27,340 bases of DNA from JBCDGZ01 sp038750655 (GTDB lineage: Bacteria > Bacteroidota > Bacteroidia > Chitinophagales > Saprospiraceae): positions 1-27,340 of the forward strand of contig JBCDGZ010000111.1 of the NCBI GenBank assembly GCA_038750655.1, given 5' to 3'. Both the position numbers and the translations under genes were made by a program. The notes under the pieces were generated by a model. That model was not told where the DNA came from and did no database searches. It was given only the letters and a program-made list of their open reading frames with translations. Within the stretch, counting starts at the first letter, position 1. Each line of letters opens with the position of its first letter. This document shows positions 14,732-22,444 of the stretch, one piece after another.

Positions 14732-15514
14732 ATGCTCCTCATCGGTTTGGATTGCGCCGTAAACCATAAGAATATTGGGCTGGCGATTGCCCGGCGCACC
14801 GCGCCCGCGCAGCTCCACCTGCAATATGTCCAACAAGGGCTCGACCTGCTCTACCTCCAAGCAGTCCTCGCCGAGGCCCTCCAAGCCCAAGAACGTATCC
14901 TACTGGCTATCGACGCCCCACTGGGGTGGCCCAGGCAGCTGAGCGTTAGCCTCCAATCCCACCAGGCCGGACAGGCCGTACAGCTCCACCACAACGAAAC
15001 GGGCGATACCAAAGCCAACCTCCTCTTCCGCCGCTACACCGACCGCTACGCCCGCTCGCTCGGCTACGGCCAGCCGCTCGACGTTGGAGCCGACAAGATC
15101 GCCCGCGCCAGCATCAGCGCCCTCGACATCCTCGCCGAGTTACAACAAGCCCTAGGCCGCTCGATCCCGCTGGCCTGGCAATCGGAATCCCTGCCACCAA
15201 TCTCTGCCATCGAGGTCTACCCCGCAGCTACCCTGCGCTGCGCCGGCCTGCCCTCCCGAGGCTACAAACGCCCGGAGCAAAGGGCCCTCCGGGAGGACAT
15301 CCTAAAAGGGCTCTCCGCCAACATCGACATCCCTAGCGACCTCGCCGAAGTCGCACTAGCCAATAAGGCTACCGACGCCCTTGACGCGCTGGTTTGCCTG
15401 CTCTGCGGCCTTGATTTCATACAGGGCCGCTGCCCCGCCCCCGACTGGGCAAGCCTCAACAAAGCAATGATTGTTCAAGAAGGATGGATGTGGATCAGAG
15501 ATAATCGTCAATAA
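14732..15514 (+). CDS. DUF429 protein, predicted RNase H-fold nuclease
   Basis: This 260-aa cytosolic protein matches the DUF429 family. Asp7 lies in LIGLDCAV, Asp61 in LLAIDAPLGWP, a FRRYTDRY segment sits at 99-106, Glu161 in AIEVYPAATL, then RGYKRPEQRALRE, and Asp215/Asp218 in ATDALDALVCLL. The acidic residues at these places form the expected RNase H-like metal site, so a nuclease is predicted, but the family is poorly characterised. The gene is divergent from the NTF2-like gene with 61 bases between starts and is GC-rich. No partner gene is obvious. Confidence 0.8.
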   Translation: MLLIGLDCAVNHKNIGLAIARRTAPAQLHLQYVQQGLDLLYLQAVLAEALQAQERILLAIDAPLGWPRQLSVSLQSHQAGQAVQLHHNETGDTKANLLFRRYTDRYARSLGYGQPLDVGADKIARASISALDILAELQQALGRSIPLAWQSESLPPISAIEVYPAATLRCAGLPSRGYKRPEQRALREDILKGLSANIDIPSDLAEVALANKATDALDALVCLLCGLDFIQGRCPAPDWASLNKAMIVQEGWMWIRDNRQ

Positions 15515-15516
15515 CT

Positions 15517-16098
15517 TTAGTCGAGCACCGATAGCGCAGTTTCGATAATATCGGTCAGGGCCTCGCGGCCCGGGCGCAGTTTAACCAAAACCTGTAGGCC
15601 ATTAGTCGTACTAAAGAAAAAGCGGGCTAGGGCCAGTGGATTTTTGTCAGCCGCGATCTCGCCCTGCTCTTGCCCCTTAAGAATCAAGTTGCTGAACAGT
15701 ACGCTGAAGCCTGCAAAGTTATCGCTGGCGAAACCGGAGATGAATTCATCCAAAGGCGCTAGTTCTATCGTTGCATTGACAACAAAACAGCCCTTACAAT
15801 CCGGATCATTAACAGATTGCTTGATTACCCGGTACAAGAACAGCCGGATAAATTCTTTGACCGGAAGCTGGCTGTCCAACAGTTGTTGAATCTCTGATTG
15901 ATTCTGTTGTTGATAGCCTTTCATGGCCTTGTTGAAAAGGCTTTTCTTATCTCCAAAAGAATTGTATAGGCTAGCCCGGTTGATCCCTAGGTGGCTGACC
16001 AAATCCTGAATAGAAGTGGCGTGATACCCTTTTTTCCAGAATAACTCGATTGCTTTTTGGAGCACTACCGCTTCGTCAAATTCCTTCGTTCTTGGCAT
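15517..16098 (-). CDS. TetR/AcrR-family repressor
   Basis: From the ATG at 16098 the protein is 193 aa. The N-terminal domain (residues 1-60) has the TetR form EAVVLQKAIELFWKKGYHATSIQDLVSHLGINRASLYNSFGDKKSLF. The C-terminal ligand domain contains DPDCKGCFVVNATIELAP, a signature of TetR proteins often linked to oxidoreductase genes. A longer frame starting at 16170 adds 24 residues without homology and is rejected. The gene lies 111 bases downstream of the SDR gene on the same strand. It is the natural candidate to bind the GAAC/GTTC sites ahead of that gene. The inducing ligand is unknown. Confidence 0.88.
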   Translation of the reverse strand: MPRTKEFDEAVVLQKAIELFWKKGYHATSIQDLVSHLGINRASLYNSFGDKKSLFNKAMKGYQQQNQSEIQQLLDSQLPVKEFIRLFLYRVIKQSVNDPDCKGCFVVNATIELAPLDEFISGFASDNFAGFSVLFSNLILKGQEQGEIAADKNPLALARFFFSTTNGLQVLVKLRPGREALTDIIETALSVLD

Positions 16099-16153
16099 AA
16101 GGCTGCATTTTGAATAATAAAAATACAGAATTTTAGCTACAGGGTGCAAGCAA

Positions 16154-16186
16154 GAGCAGCAGAAATGCAAATGCGGGCTGCTGCTC
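16154..16186. terminator. Hairpin between the SDR and tetR genes, possible weak terminator
   Basis: Perfect 9-bp arms GAGCAGCAG (16154-16162) and CTGCTGCTC (16178-16186) enclose a 15-base loop. It lies 24 bases after the SDR stop. In the minus-strand transcript no U-run follows; read rightward the next bases are T-rich but no gene precedes. Partial termination or mRNA processing is possible. Confidence 0.35.
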
Positions 16187-16209
16187 CTACTTTATTTCTT
16201 TATCCTACT

Positions 16210-16959
16210 CTAGAGCGTAGCCATACCACCGTCTACTTCCAGTTCGGCACCGACGACATAGGAAGAATCGTCACTGGCGAAGAAGAGCGCGGCTTTAGCC
16301 ACTTCGTCAGAAGAGCCAAAGCGTCCCATGGGTACCTGCTGCAAAATACCGCCGGCCATTTCTTGAATCTGCTCATCGTTCATCCCCATTTTTCCAAAAA
16401 TAGGCGTTTCGATGGGGCCAGGGCTCAGGGCATTGACCCGGATGCCTCGGGGCAGCAGCTCGGCGGAGAGGGATTGAGCGAGGGACCTTACGGCCGCCTT
16501 GGTGGCAGCGTAGGCACTGGATGCGGGCATGCCCATTTGATTGACAACAGAGGTGGTGATGATAACTGAAGCTCCTTCGGAGAGGTACGGCAGGGCTTTT
16601 TGAACGCTAAAAAATACCCCTTTGACATTGACATTGAACAGGTGATCGTAGGTATTTTCATCATAAGCCTCTAAAGGTATGAAGGGGGCAACCCCAGCGT
16701 TGAGAAACAAAACATCGATTTTACCGTGCTTTCCACCTATTTGCTGAAAGACCTGATCAATTTCACTGACTTTACTAACATCTAGCTGAACAATGTCGAA
16801 GGCATCCCCAAGCTGCTCGCGCGTCTCTGCCAGGCGCTTTTCATTTCTGGCATTGATGACTACGGTGGCACCTTCTGCTTTGAAAAGCTGAGCGGAGGAC
16901 AGGCCAATGCCGCTATTTCCTCCAGTAATAACCGCTACTTTTCCTGATAATTTACCCAT
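16210..16959 (-). CDS. Short-chain dehydrogenase/reductase (SDR), probably NADPH-dependent
   Basis: This 249-aa protein is a classical SDR. The cofactor loop TGGNSGIG is at residues 12-19, NAG at 87-89, catalytic Ser137 in ITTSVVNQ, and Tyr150-x-x-x-Lys154 in SAYAATK. PGPIETPIF follows, and the family C-terminal GAELEVDGG is present. Arg38 after the second strand (VVINARNEKR) favours NADPH over NADH. The substrate is unknown; such SDR plus TetR pairs commonly handle aldehydes, ketones or quinones. Its upstream region carries a cluster of GAAC/GTTC half-sites, and the TetR gene follows downstream, so repression by that regulator is likely. Confidence 0.9.
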   Translation of the reverse strand: MGKLSGKVAVITGGNSGIGLSSAQLFKAEGATVVINARNEKRLAETREQLGDAFDIVQLDVSKVSEIDQVFQQIGGKHGKIDVLFLNAGVAPFIPLEAYDENTYDHLFNVNVKGVFFSVQKALPYLSEGASVIITTSVVNQMGMPASSAYAATKAAVRSLAQSLSAELLPRGIRVNALSPGPIETPIFGKMGMNDEQIQEMAGGILQQVPMGRFGSSDEVAKAALFFASDDSSYVVGAELEVDGGMATL

Positions 16960-16979
16960 GATGGTTGTTGATTTTTTGT

Positions 16980-17043
16980 GTTAAATAAATGATTTAAAAC
17001 GATCGTTCCAATAAAGAACGTCATTTTGGAACGAATGTTCTAA
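16980..17043. promoter_or_regulatory. TetR operator array and SDR promoter
   Basis: Perfect palindrome AACGATCGTT at 16998-17007 and TTGGAACGAATGTTCTAA at 17026-17043 (GAAC-N4-GTTC with matching TT/AA flanks) lie 32 bases centre to centre, about three helical turns. A further GAAC at 17016-17019 pairs with GTTC at 17005-17008. On the minus strand a weak promoter reads TTG (17011-17009), 21 bases, TATTTAAC (16987-16980), which would put the first palindrome inside its spacer. TetR binding is inferred from context. Confidence 0.5.
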
Positions 17044-17086
17044 TACGGGGCAAGAAAATTTAAATCAAGATGTAATTTTCTTTAAA

Positions 17087-17593
17087 TTACTCCACGATCA
17101 GCTTGCCCTTCATCAGGCTGTAGTGACCAGGAAAAGTGCAGATGTAGTCGTAGGAGCCCTTCGCCGGCGCATCAAAGGTGATCGTGCTGGACTCTCCCCC
17201 TCCGATCATTTCGGTGTGGGCGATGACGGCATCGCCATCGGGAACGTATCCTTGATTGGCGGCACGGAGGGCTTTGGTGGCGAAGTCGTTGACATTGGTT
17301 CCTTGCTTGAGGATGACGACATTGTGTCCCATCGTAGCTTTAGCCATTTGTCCGGTATGCTTGAGCGTAAGCTGGACTTTAGCACCAGCTTTGACCCGCA
17401 GCTCCTCTTTATCGAAGCGCATGCCATCATTTCCGCTAATGACCAGCTTGGTGATATTATCGTCTGTAGAGGACGATCCGTCGGCAGAATTGGTGGTCTC
17501 TCCACCTCCACCGCAGCCGAACAGCAGGGAGAAGAATAAGGCTAGAATAAAAGTTTTTACTAGTGGATAAATATTCGAGATGCGATTGCTCAT
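17087..17593 (-). CDS. Azurin-like blue copper lipoprotein
   Basis: From the ATG at 17593 the protein is 168 aa. It starts with a lipoprotein signal (TFILALFFSLLFGC, lipid-modified Cys27) and a Gly/Ser/Thr spacer. The cupredoxin domain (about residues 48-168) shows the azurin copper ligands: His90 in MGHNVVIL, and Cys152, His157 and Met161 in YICTFPGHYSLMKGKLIV. The Cys-to-His and His-to-Met spacings equal those of azurin. The protein would carry single electrons at the cell envelope, perhaps to a cytochrome oxidase or peroxidase. No partner gene is nearby. A longer frame to 17668 would bury the signal peptide and is rejected. Confidence 0.88.
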   Translation of the reverse strand: MSNRISNIYPLVKTFILALFFSLLFGCGGGGETTNSADGSSSTDDNITKLVISGNDGMRFDKEELRVKAGAKVQLTLKHTGQMAKATMGHNVVILKQGTNVNDFATKALRAANQGYVPDGDAVIAHTEMIGGGESSTITFDAPAKGSYDYICTFPGHYSLMKGKLIVE

Positions 17594-17616
17594 AATGTAT
17601 TGGTTAGTTACTGAAC

Positions 17617-17629
17617 ACCGGCGGCCGGT
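17617..17629. promoter_or_regulatory. Palindrome ACCGGCGGCCGGT in the azurin leader
   Basis: Perfect 6-bp arms around a single base, 24 bases upstream of the azurin start codon, in an otherwise AT-rich leader. The one-base centre suits a protein-binding DNA site better than an RNA hairpin. No known factor was matched. Confidence 0.3.
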
Positions 17630-17691
17630 CGACACCAAAGGGTTGTGACTGCCACTAATTCCAAGCATTCAGAAGGTCTATAGAAGAGAAA

Positions 17692-17699
17692 CAAAGATA
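17692..17699 (-). promoter_or_regulatory. Candidate -7 element for the azurin gene
   Basis: The minus strand reads TATCTTTG, an exact TAnnTTTG match; the same octamer occurs before infA. No clear TTG is seen at the -33 distance. The leader would be about 90 bases and would include the ACCGGCGGCCGGT palindrome. Confidence 0.35.
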
Positions 17700-17762
17700 A
17701 GTCAAAATTCTCTGGAAGGACTATTTTTTATCGGGACTTTGGCGGGGAATAATTGAAGAGCA

Positions 17763-19967
17763 TCAAGTGCCCAGTTCCAATTGATTTTTGATCAGCTCAA
17801 AGTACGCCCCTTTTTGCTCGACCAGCTCTTCGTGTCGGCCAATTTCCACAATCTGTCCCTTGTCCAATACGACGATTTGATCAGCATTTCGTACCGTACT
17901 CAAGCGGTGGGCAACGACAATAACGGTACGCCCCTCAAAGAACTGTTCTAGCTGCTCTACGATTACGCGCTCATTCCGGGCATCTAAGGCATTGGTTGCC
18001 TCATCGAAAAACAGCACCCGAGGCTCCTTATACACAGCTCGGGCGATCAGCAATCGCTGTTTCTGCCCCTGGCTGATACCGTTGCCTTTGGCTCCGATCT
18101 TGGTATTGAACCCTAGCGGTAAGCTTTTGATGAATTCAACAATATTGGCTATTCTGACGGACTTAATTAATCGGTTTCGATTAATCCAATCGCTGCTTTC
18201 CGTAATGTTATTGGCAATGGTATCGGAAAAAATATAGCCGTCTTGCATCACTGCACCACATTTCTCTCGCCACAGTCGCTTGCGAATATTATTAAACTGC
18301 ACTCCTCCAACGCGGATATTTCCTGAGGTAGGACGGAAAAAACCAAGCAGCAATTTGACTAAGGTCGTCTTCCCACTACCGCTCGTGCCGACAATCGCCG
18401 TAACTTTACCATGAGGAATCGTCAAGGAAACATCCTGCAAAACCAGCGGAGCGTCTTCTTCATAACGATAATTAACCTGCTCGATAATAATATCTCCTTT
18501 TTCCGGAAGCATATCGATCGTTTCGCTCTCCTGTATCTCTGGTTGCTGCTCATGAATCTCCCCTAGTCGACTGAGACTAATGCTAGCATCCTGCGCTGCT
18601 CTAATGAAGTCGACCGCCTGACCTAAAGGCCCGTTGAGCTGTCCGACGATATACTGCGTAGCCAGCATCATCCCCAGCGTCATTTCCCCATCGATAACGG
18701 CCTTAGCGGCGACGAAAACGATTAGAATGTCTTTAAGTTGGTTGATGAAGCTGGTACCAACATCCTGGTACTGACTGATGGTCAAAGATTTGATGTTGGC
18801 CTTGAAGAGTCGGGCCTGTACGATGGTCCATTTGCGGCGGCGCTTACGCTCGCTATTCTGCAACTTGATCTCCTGCATCCCCTGGATCAATTCGATCAGG
18901 GTACTCTGGTTTTCGGCCAATTCCTTAAACCGCATATGGTCGACCTCAGCCCTGCGTTTGAGGAAGAAGAAAATCCAAAAAACGTAGAGAAAGCTGCCTA
19001 CGGCGAAAATGAAAAAGATGGTTAGGTTGTACATCAGCAGTACGACCCCAAAGATAATCAGGTTGAAAAAGGACAGAAGGATGGTGAAGGTGGAGCCGGT
19101 TAGAAAGCGTTCGATACGTGCTTGGTCGCCGATACGTTGCAGTAAATCTCCTGTTTTTCTGGTGCTGAAAAAACCGATGGGGAGCTTCATTAGAGAGATC
19201 AAAAAATCGGAAATCAGCGCGACGTTGATCCTTGAGCCGATATGTAGCAGTATCCAAGTTTGGATGAAAGTCACAGAAGTCTGTCCGATGAAGAGCATCA
19301 GCTGCGCCAGTAAAATGAGGTAGATAAAGTTGATGTTTTGGTTTTCAATACCTACATCGACTACTGCTTGAGTCAAAAAAGGCAACAGCAGCTGAAAAAG
19401 GCTCCCCAGGATCAGACCGAGGACGAGCTGTACGATTAGCTTGCGATAGGACCGAAGATAGGCAAACAGGTAACTGAAGCCCGACTTATTCGTCGGCTTC
19501 TCTTCCTCGGCATAAAAATCCGGACTGGGCTCCACCAGCAAAATTTGCCCTACCCCCCGCTGATTGGCCCAGGCTTGCTCAAATTCCGCCCGCCGATAGC
19601 TCTGCTTCCCCCTCAACGGATCAGCGATCCAAACCTTGCGCCGATTCGCTCGATAGACAACAGCGTAAGTCCCACTTTGCCAGCGAATGATACAGGGCAG
19701 GCTTACCTCCAGGAGCGAAGACATCTCATAGCGGTCTTTGCTCTCATAGGCCAACTGGGCGCCGACCGTACGCATTCCTAGTCCCTCGGCGCAGTCACTT
19801 ATCCCCTTCAAATCGCTCTCCTCCGCTCCAGAAACACTTCGCTCTCGCAGGAATTGCAGATTGAAAGCCTTTCCGAAAAACATAGTAATCATCTGCAGAC
19901 AGGCGGGGCCGCTGTCGGCAGGATTGGAGGCCATATACAAAGGAAAACTATCCCTGCTCATACGCAT
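17763..19967 (-). CDS. ABC exporter with an inactive C39-like peptidase domain
   Basis: This 734-aa fused exporter half-transporter has three parts. Residues 1-150 resemble the C39 peptidase domain of bacteriocin/peptide exporters, but the catalytic Cys is Ser19 (DSGPACLQM) and the His position before YAVVY is Thr100; only the Asp in IADP (Asp116) remains. The domain is thus probably a non-cleaving C39-like domain, as in HlyB. About residues 165-450 form the transmembrane part. The nucleotide-binding domain has Walker A GTSGSGKTT (about 527-535), a variant signature ISQGQ instead of LSGGQ, Walker B VLFFDEAT and H-loop VVAHRLST. It probably exports a peptide or unfolded protein as a homodimer. 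No HlyD-type adaptor, outer-membrane partner or substrate gene is adjacent. It follows the ribosomal operon terminator. Confidence 0.88.
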   Translation of the reverse strand: MRMSRDSFPLYMASNPADSGPACLQMITMFFGKAFNLQFLRERSVSGAEESDLKGISDCAEGLGMRTVGAQLAYESKDRYEMSSLLEVSLPCIIRWQSGTYAVVYRANRRKVWIADPLRGKQSYRRAEFEQAWANQRGVGQILLVEPSPDFYAEEEKPTNKSGFSYLFAYLRSYRKLIVQLVLGLILGSLFQLLLPFLTQAVVDVGIENQNINFIYLILLAQLMLFIGQTSVTFIQTWILLHIGSRINVALISDFLISLMKLPIGFFSTRKTGDLLQRIGDQARIERFLTGSTFTILLSFFNLIIFGVVLLMYNLTIFFIFAVGSFLYVFWIFFFLKRRAEVDHMRFKELAENQSTLIELIQGMQEIKLQNSERKRRRKWTIVQARLFKANIKSLTISQYQDVGTSFINQLKDILIVFVAAKAVIDGEMTLGMMLATQYIVGQLNGPLGQAVDFIRAAQDASISLSRLGEIHEQQPEIQESETIDMLPEKGDIIIEQVNYRYEEDAPLVLQDVSLTIPHGKVTAIVGTSGSGKTTLVKLLLGFFRPTSGNIRVGGVQFNNIRKRLWREKCGAVMQDGYIFSDTIANNITESSDWINRNRLIKSVRIANIVEFIKSLPLGFNTKIGAKGNGISQGQKQRLLIARAVYKEPRVLFFDEATNALDARNERVIVEQLEQFFEGRTVIVVAHRLSTVRNADQIVVLDKGQIVEIGRHEELVEQKGAYFELIKNQLELGT

Positions 19968-20002
19968 TTGACTAAGCTGCTACATATTAGGGATGTTTGG
20001 GC

Positions 20003-20044
20003 AAAAAAGAAAGGGCGAAACTGTAAAACCTCAGCTTCGCCCTT
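20003..20044 (-). terminator. Intrinsic terminator of the ribosomal protein operon
   Basis: In the minus-strand RNA, AAGGGCGAA (20044-20036) pairs perfectly with TTCGCCCTT (20019-20011), with further CTG/CAG pairing inside, and is followed by a U-rich run (UCUUUUUU, 20010-20003). It sits just after the rplQ stop and before the ABC exporter gene. Confidence 0.85.
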
Positions 20045-20066
20045 CATTTTATAAGAATGTGTACAT

Positions 20067-20600
20067 TTATTCCTCTTCGCCAGCACCGTCGGCCTCTTCG
20101 GCCAGTTCTTCTGCCACTTCAGTAGCAGCTTCGGTTGCGGCAGCTGCAGCGGTCTTACCACCACCGCGCTTTCCTCCACGACGAGTACGGCGTTTCTTAG
20201 AAGTGCCGGTATCCTTGCTTCTCTTCTTATTGGTGTAAATTTCGTTGAAATCCACCAGCTCAATCATGGCCATTTCGGCACCATCGCTCTTACGGAATCC
20301 TGTCTTGATAATTCTGCAATAACCACCTGGACGGCTACCAACTTTATCGTTGATGGGTCCAAAAAGCTCTTTCAGCGCATCTTTATTCTGGAGGTAACTA
20401 AAGACGACACGACGGGAATGCGTCGTATTGGTCTTAGCCTTGGTAATCAGTGGTTCGATAAAAACGCGCAGGGCCTTCGCCTTGGCAACAGTCGTGACAA
20501 TACGCTTATGCTCAATTAGGGCAATCGCCATATTCTTGAGCAATGCTTTGCGGTGGCCTGCTTTACGGCCGAGATGGTTGAATTTTTTACCGTGTCTCAT
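20067..20600 (-). CDS. rplQ: 50S ribosomal protein L17 with a long C-terminal extension
   Basis: The first 120 or so residues are clear L17: MRHGKKFNHLGRKAGHRKALLKNM, then ALIEHKRIVTTVAKAKALR and the C-terminal GGYCRIIKTGFRKSDGAEMAMIEL. L17 lies near the exit-tunnel rim of the large subunit. At 177 aa it is longer than the E. coli protein (127 aa). The extra tail is first very basic (SKKRRTRRGGKRGGGK) and then Ala/Glu-rich and acidic, ending EEE; tails of this kind are common in Bacteroidota L17. It is the last gene of the operon, right before the terminator. Confidence 0.95.
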   Translation of the reverse strand: MRHGKKFNHLGRKAGHRKALLKNMAIALIEHKRIVTTVAKAKALRVFIEPLITKAKTNTTHSRRVVFSYLQNKDALKELFGPINDKVGSRPGGYCRIIKTGFRKSDGAEMAMIELVDFNEIYTNKKRSKDTGTSKKRRTRRGGKRGGGKTAAAAATEAATEVAEELAEEADGAGEEE

Positions 20601-20695
20601 CGCTTGATTTAGTTTTAAAATTTATGATCATCGCAACACTTTTCCCCTTGGAGGTTACTCAGTTATTGCCAATAGTGTCTTTAAAGAGTTGGAGC

Positions 20696-21697
20696 CTAAT
20701 CTTCGTCCAGCTTGTACTTAGACAAGTCCATACCGAAGGTCAATCCCTTATCTTGCAGCAGCTCTTCAATCTCCACAAGAGACTTCTTACCAAAGTTCCG
20801 GAACTTTAACAGCTCATGGGTGTCATAGCGGACCAATTCTGCGAGCGTATTGATCTTAGCAGCCTTGAGGCAGTTGTAAGCACGTACAGAAAGATCGAGG
20901 TCTTCGAGTGAAGTTTTGAGCAACTTGCGCATATGCAGGATGTGCTCATCGACAATATTGTCTTCACGGCTGGCGGCATCATCGAAGGTGATGTTCTCAT
21001 CAGTGATCAGCATCAGGTGCTGAATCAAAATACGAGAAGCGTCTTTAATGGCCTCCTCAGGATGGATCGTACCATCCGTTTTAACATCAATTGTCAGTTT
21101 TTCATAGTCCGTACGCTGTCCGACACGAGTGTTAGACACCTTATACGCTACGTTCTTGATCGGAGTATAGATCGCATCAATCGGAATAACACCGATTGGA
21201 GCATCTTTTGGTAAATTCTCGTCAGCTGGTACATAACCACGGCCTTTAGTAATCGTCAGCTCCATTTCGAGATTGACGAAGGGCTCCATGTTGCAAATCT
21301 GCAACTCCGGGTTCATGACCTTGAACACATTGGTGTGTTCTTCAATATCGCCAGCGTAGAATTCCTCCTTTCCACTAATTGTCAGGTAAATTTTCTCAGT
21401 AGTCACATCTTCATCAGCAATCAGTTGCTTCAATCTGATTTGCTTGAGATTCAGAATAATGTCAACAACATCTTCCACAACTCCTCGGATGGTTGCAAAC
21501 TCATGCTCCACACCAGCAATACGCACAGCGGAGATGGCAAATCCTTCGAGAGAAGACAAAAGGACTCTTCTGAGAGAGTTACCGATGGTCTGGCCAAAAC
21601 CAGGCTCCAGGGGCTTAAACTCAAAAGTTCCTTCGAAGTCAGTAGACTTTTGCAGAATGATCTTATCGGGTTTCTGAAAATTTAAAATACTGCTCAT
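20696..21697 (-). CDS. rpoA: DNA-directed RNA polymerase alpha subunit
   Basis: The 333-aa product has the normal alpha length. The N-terminal assembly domain (about 1-235) contains GFGQTIGNSLRRVLLSSLEGFAI and RGYVPADENL. The C-terminal domain (about 255-333) has DLDLSVRAYNCLKAAKINTLAELV and FGKKSLVEIEELL, the helix-hairpin-helix that contacts UP elements and activators. It sits in the standard place between rpsD and rplQ. A strong hairpin precedes it in the transcript. Confidence 0.97.
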   Translation of the reverse strand: MSSILNFQKPDKIILQKSTDFEGTFEFKPLEPGFGQTIGNSLRRVLLSSLEGFAISAVRIAGVEHEFATIRGVVEDVVDIILNLKQIRLKQLIADEDVTTEKIYLTISGKEEFYAGDIEEHTNVFKVMNPELQICNMEPFVNLEMELTITKGRGYVPADENLPKDAPIGVIPIDAIYTPIKNVAYKVSNTRVGQRTDYEKLTIDVKTDGTIHPEEAIKDASRILIQHLMLITDENITFDDAASREDNIVDEHILHMRKLLKTSLEDLDLSVRAYNCLKAAKINTLAELVRYDTHELLKFRNFGKKSLVEIEELLQDKGLTFGMDLSKYKLDED

Positions 21698-21748
21698 ACA
21701 AGAGGAGGTTAGTTTAAGTGATAGTGATGAGAAATTGGCTATACAGCG

Positions 21749-21781
21749 AATCTGACCACCCCGTTGAGAGATGGTCAGATT
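21749..21781 (-). promoter_or_regulatory. Hairpin between rpsD and rpoA
   Basis: Perfect 10-bp arms AATCTGACCA (21749-21758) and TGGTCAGATT (21772-21781) enclose a 13-base loop, 13 bases after the rpsD stop and about 50 bases before the rpoA start. No U-run follows, so it is not a normal terminator. It may be a processing, stability or regulatory element. Confidence 0.55.
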
Positions 21782-21793
21782 GGCAAGGATAGC

Positions 21794-22405
21794 TTACTTA
21801 GAATATAATTCCACAATCAATTGTTCGTTGATCTTTTCCGGAATCGTTTCACGTTCCGGATAGCTGAGGAAAACTCCGCGCATCTTATCAGGATTCCATT
21901 CCAACCAGCCAAACTTTCTGACATCAGACTTACCACCTACGGTTTCTCTGATGGTGCCTTTCCCTTGAGATTTTCCTCTAACCTCAACAACATCGCCGGG
22001 CTTAAGCTGGCAGGATGGGATATTGGTGAGCACTCCATTAACCAGGATATGCTTATGTGAAACCAATTGTCTAGCAGCTCTGCGAGTAGGAGCAATTCCC
22101 AAACGGAAAACTGTATTATCAAGACGAGCTTCGAGCATCTGCAGCAATACTTCGCCCGTTACCCCTTTCTTGCGGCTTGCCTTTTCGAAGAGGTTACGGA
22201 ACTGGCGCTCTAGTACACCATAGGTATATTTGGCCTTTTGCTTTTCCAGCAATTGAATCGCATAATCAGATTTCTGACGACGACGACGGGAATTACCGTG
22301 CTGACCAGGACCATATTTCTTTTTCTCAAATGACCGATCGAAACCAAATATGGGTTCTCCGAGTGCTCTTGCTTTTTTCGTCTTAGGACCAGTATATCTA
22401 GCCAT
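21794..22405 (-). CDS. rpsD: 30S ribosomal protein S4
   Basis: The 203-aa protein is S4 throughout: MARYTGPKTKKARALGEPIFG, GPGQHGNSRRRRQKSDYAIQLLEKQKAKYTYGVLERQF, and the S4 RNA-binding domain RLDNTVFRLGIAPTRRAARQLVSHKHILVNG. S4 starts assembly of the small subunit by binding 16S rRNA, and in E. coli it represses the alpha operon. The N-terminal zinc-binding cysteines found in some S4 proteins are absent. It is flanked by rpsK and rpoA in the usual order. Confidence 0.97.
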   Translation of the reverse strand: MARYTGPKTKKARALGEPIFGFDRSFEKKKYGPGQHGNSRRRRQKSDYAIQLLEKQKAKYTYGVLERQFRNLFEKASRKKGVTGEVLLQMLEARLDNTVFRLGIAPTRRAARQLVSHKHILVNGVLTNIPSCQLKPGDVVEVRGKSQGKGTIRETVGGKSDVRKFGWLEWNPDKMRGVFLSYPERETIPEKINEQLIVELYSK

Positions 22406-22444
22406 TGTTTTGTTGCGTCTTAAAAATTTAAAAAGATAGCTTAA

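Noticed and set aside
17046..17086. AT-rich inverted repeat GAAAATT/AATTTTC after the azurin gene as a terminator
   Set aside because: The stem has almost no GC pairs and no clear U-run placement; too weak to call.
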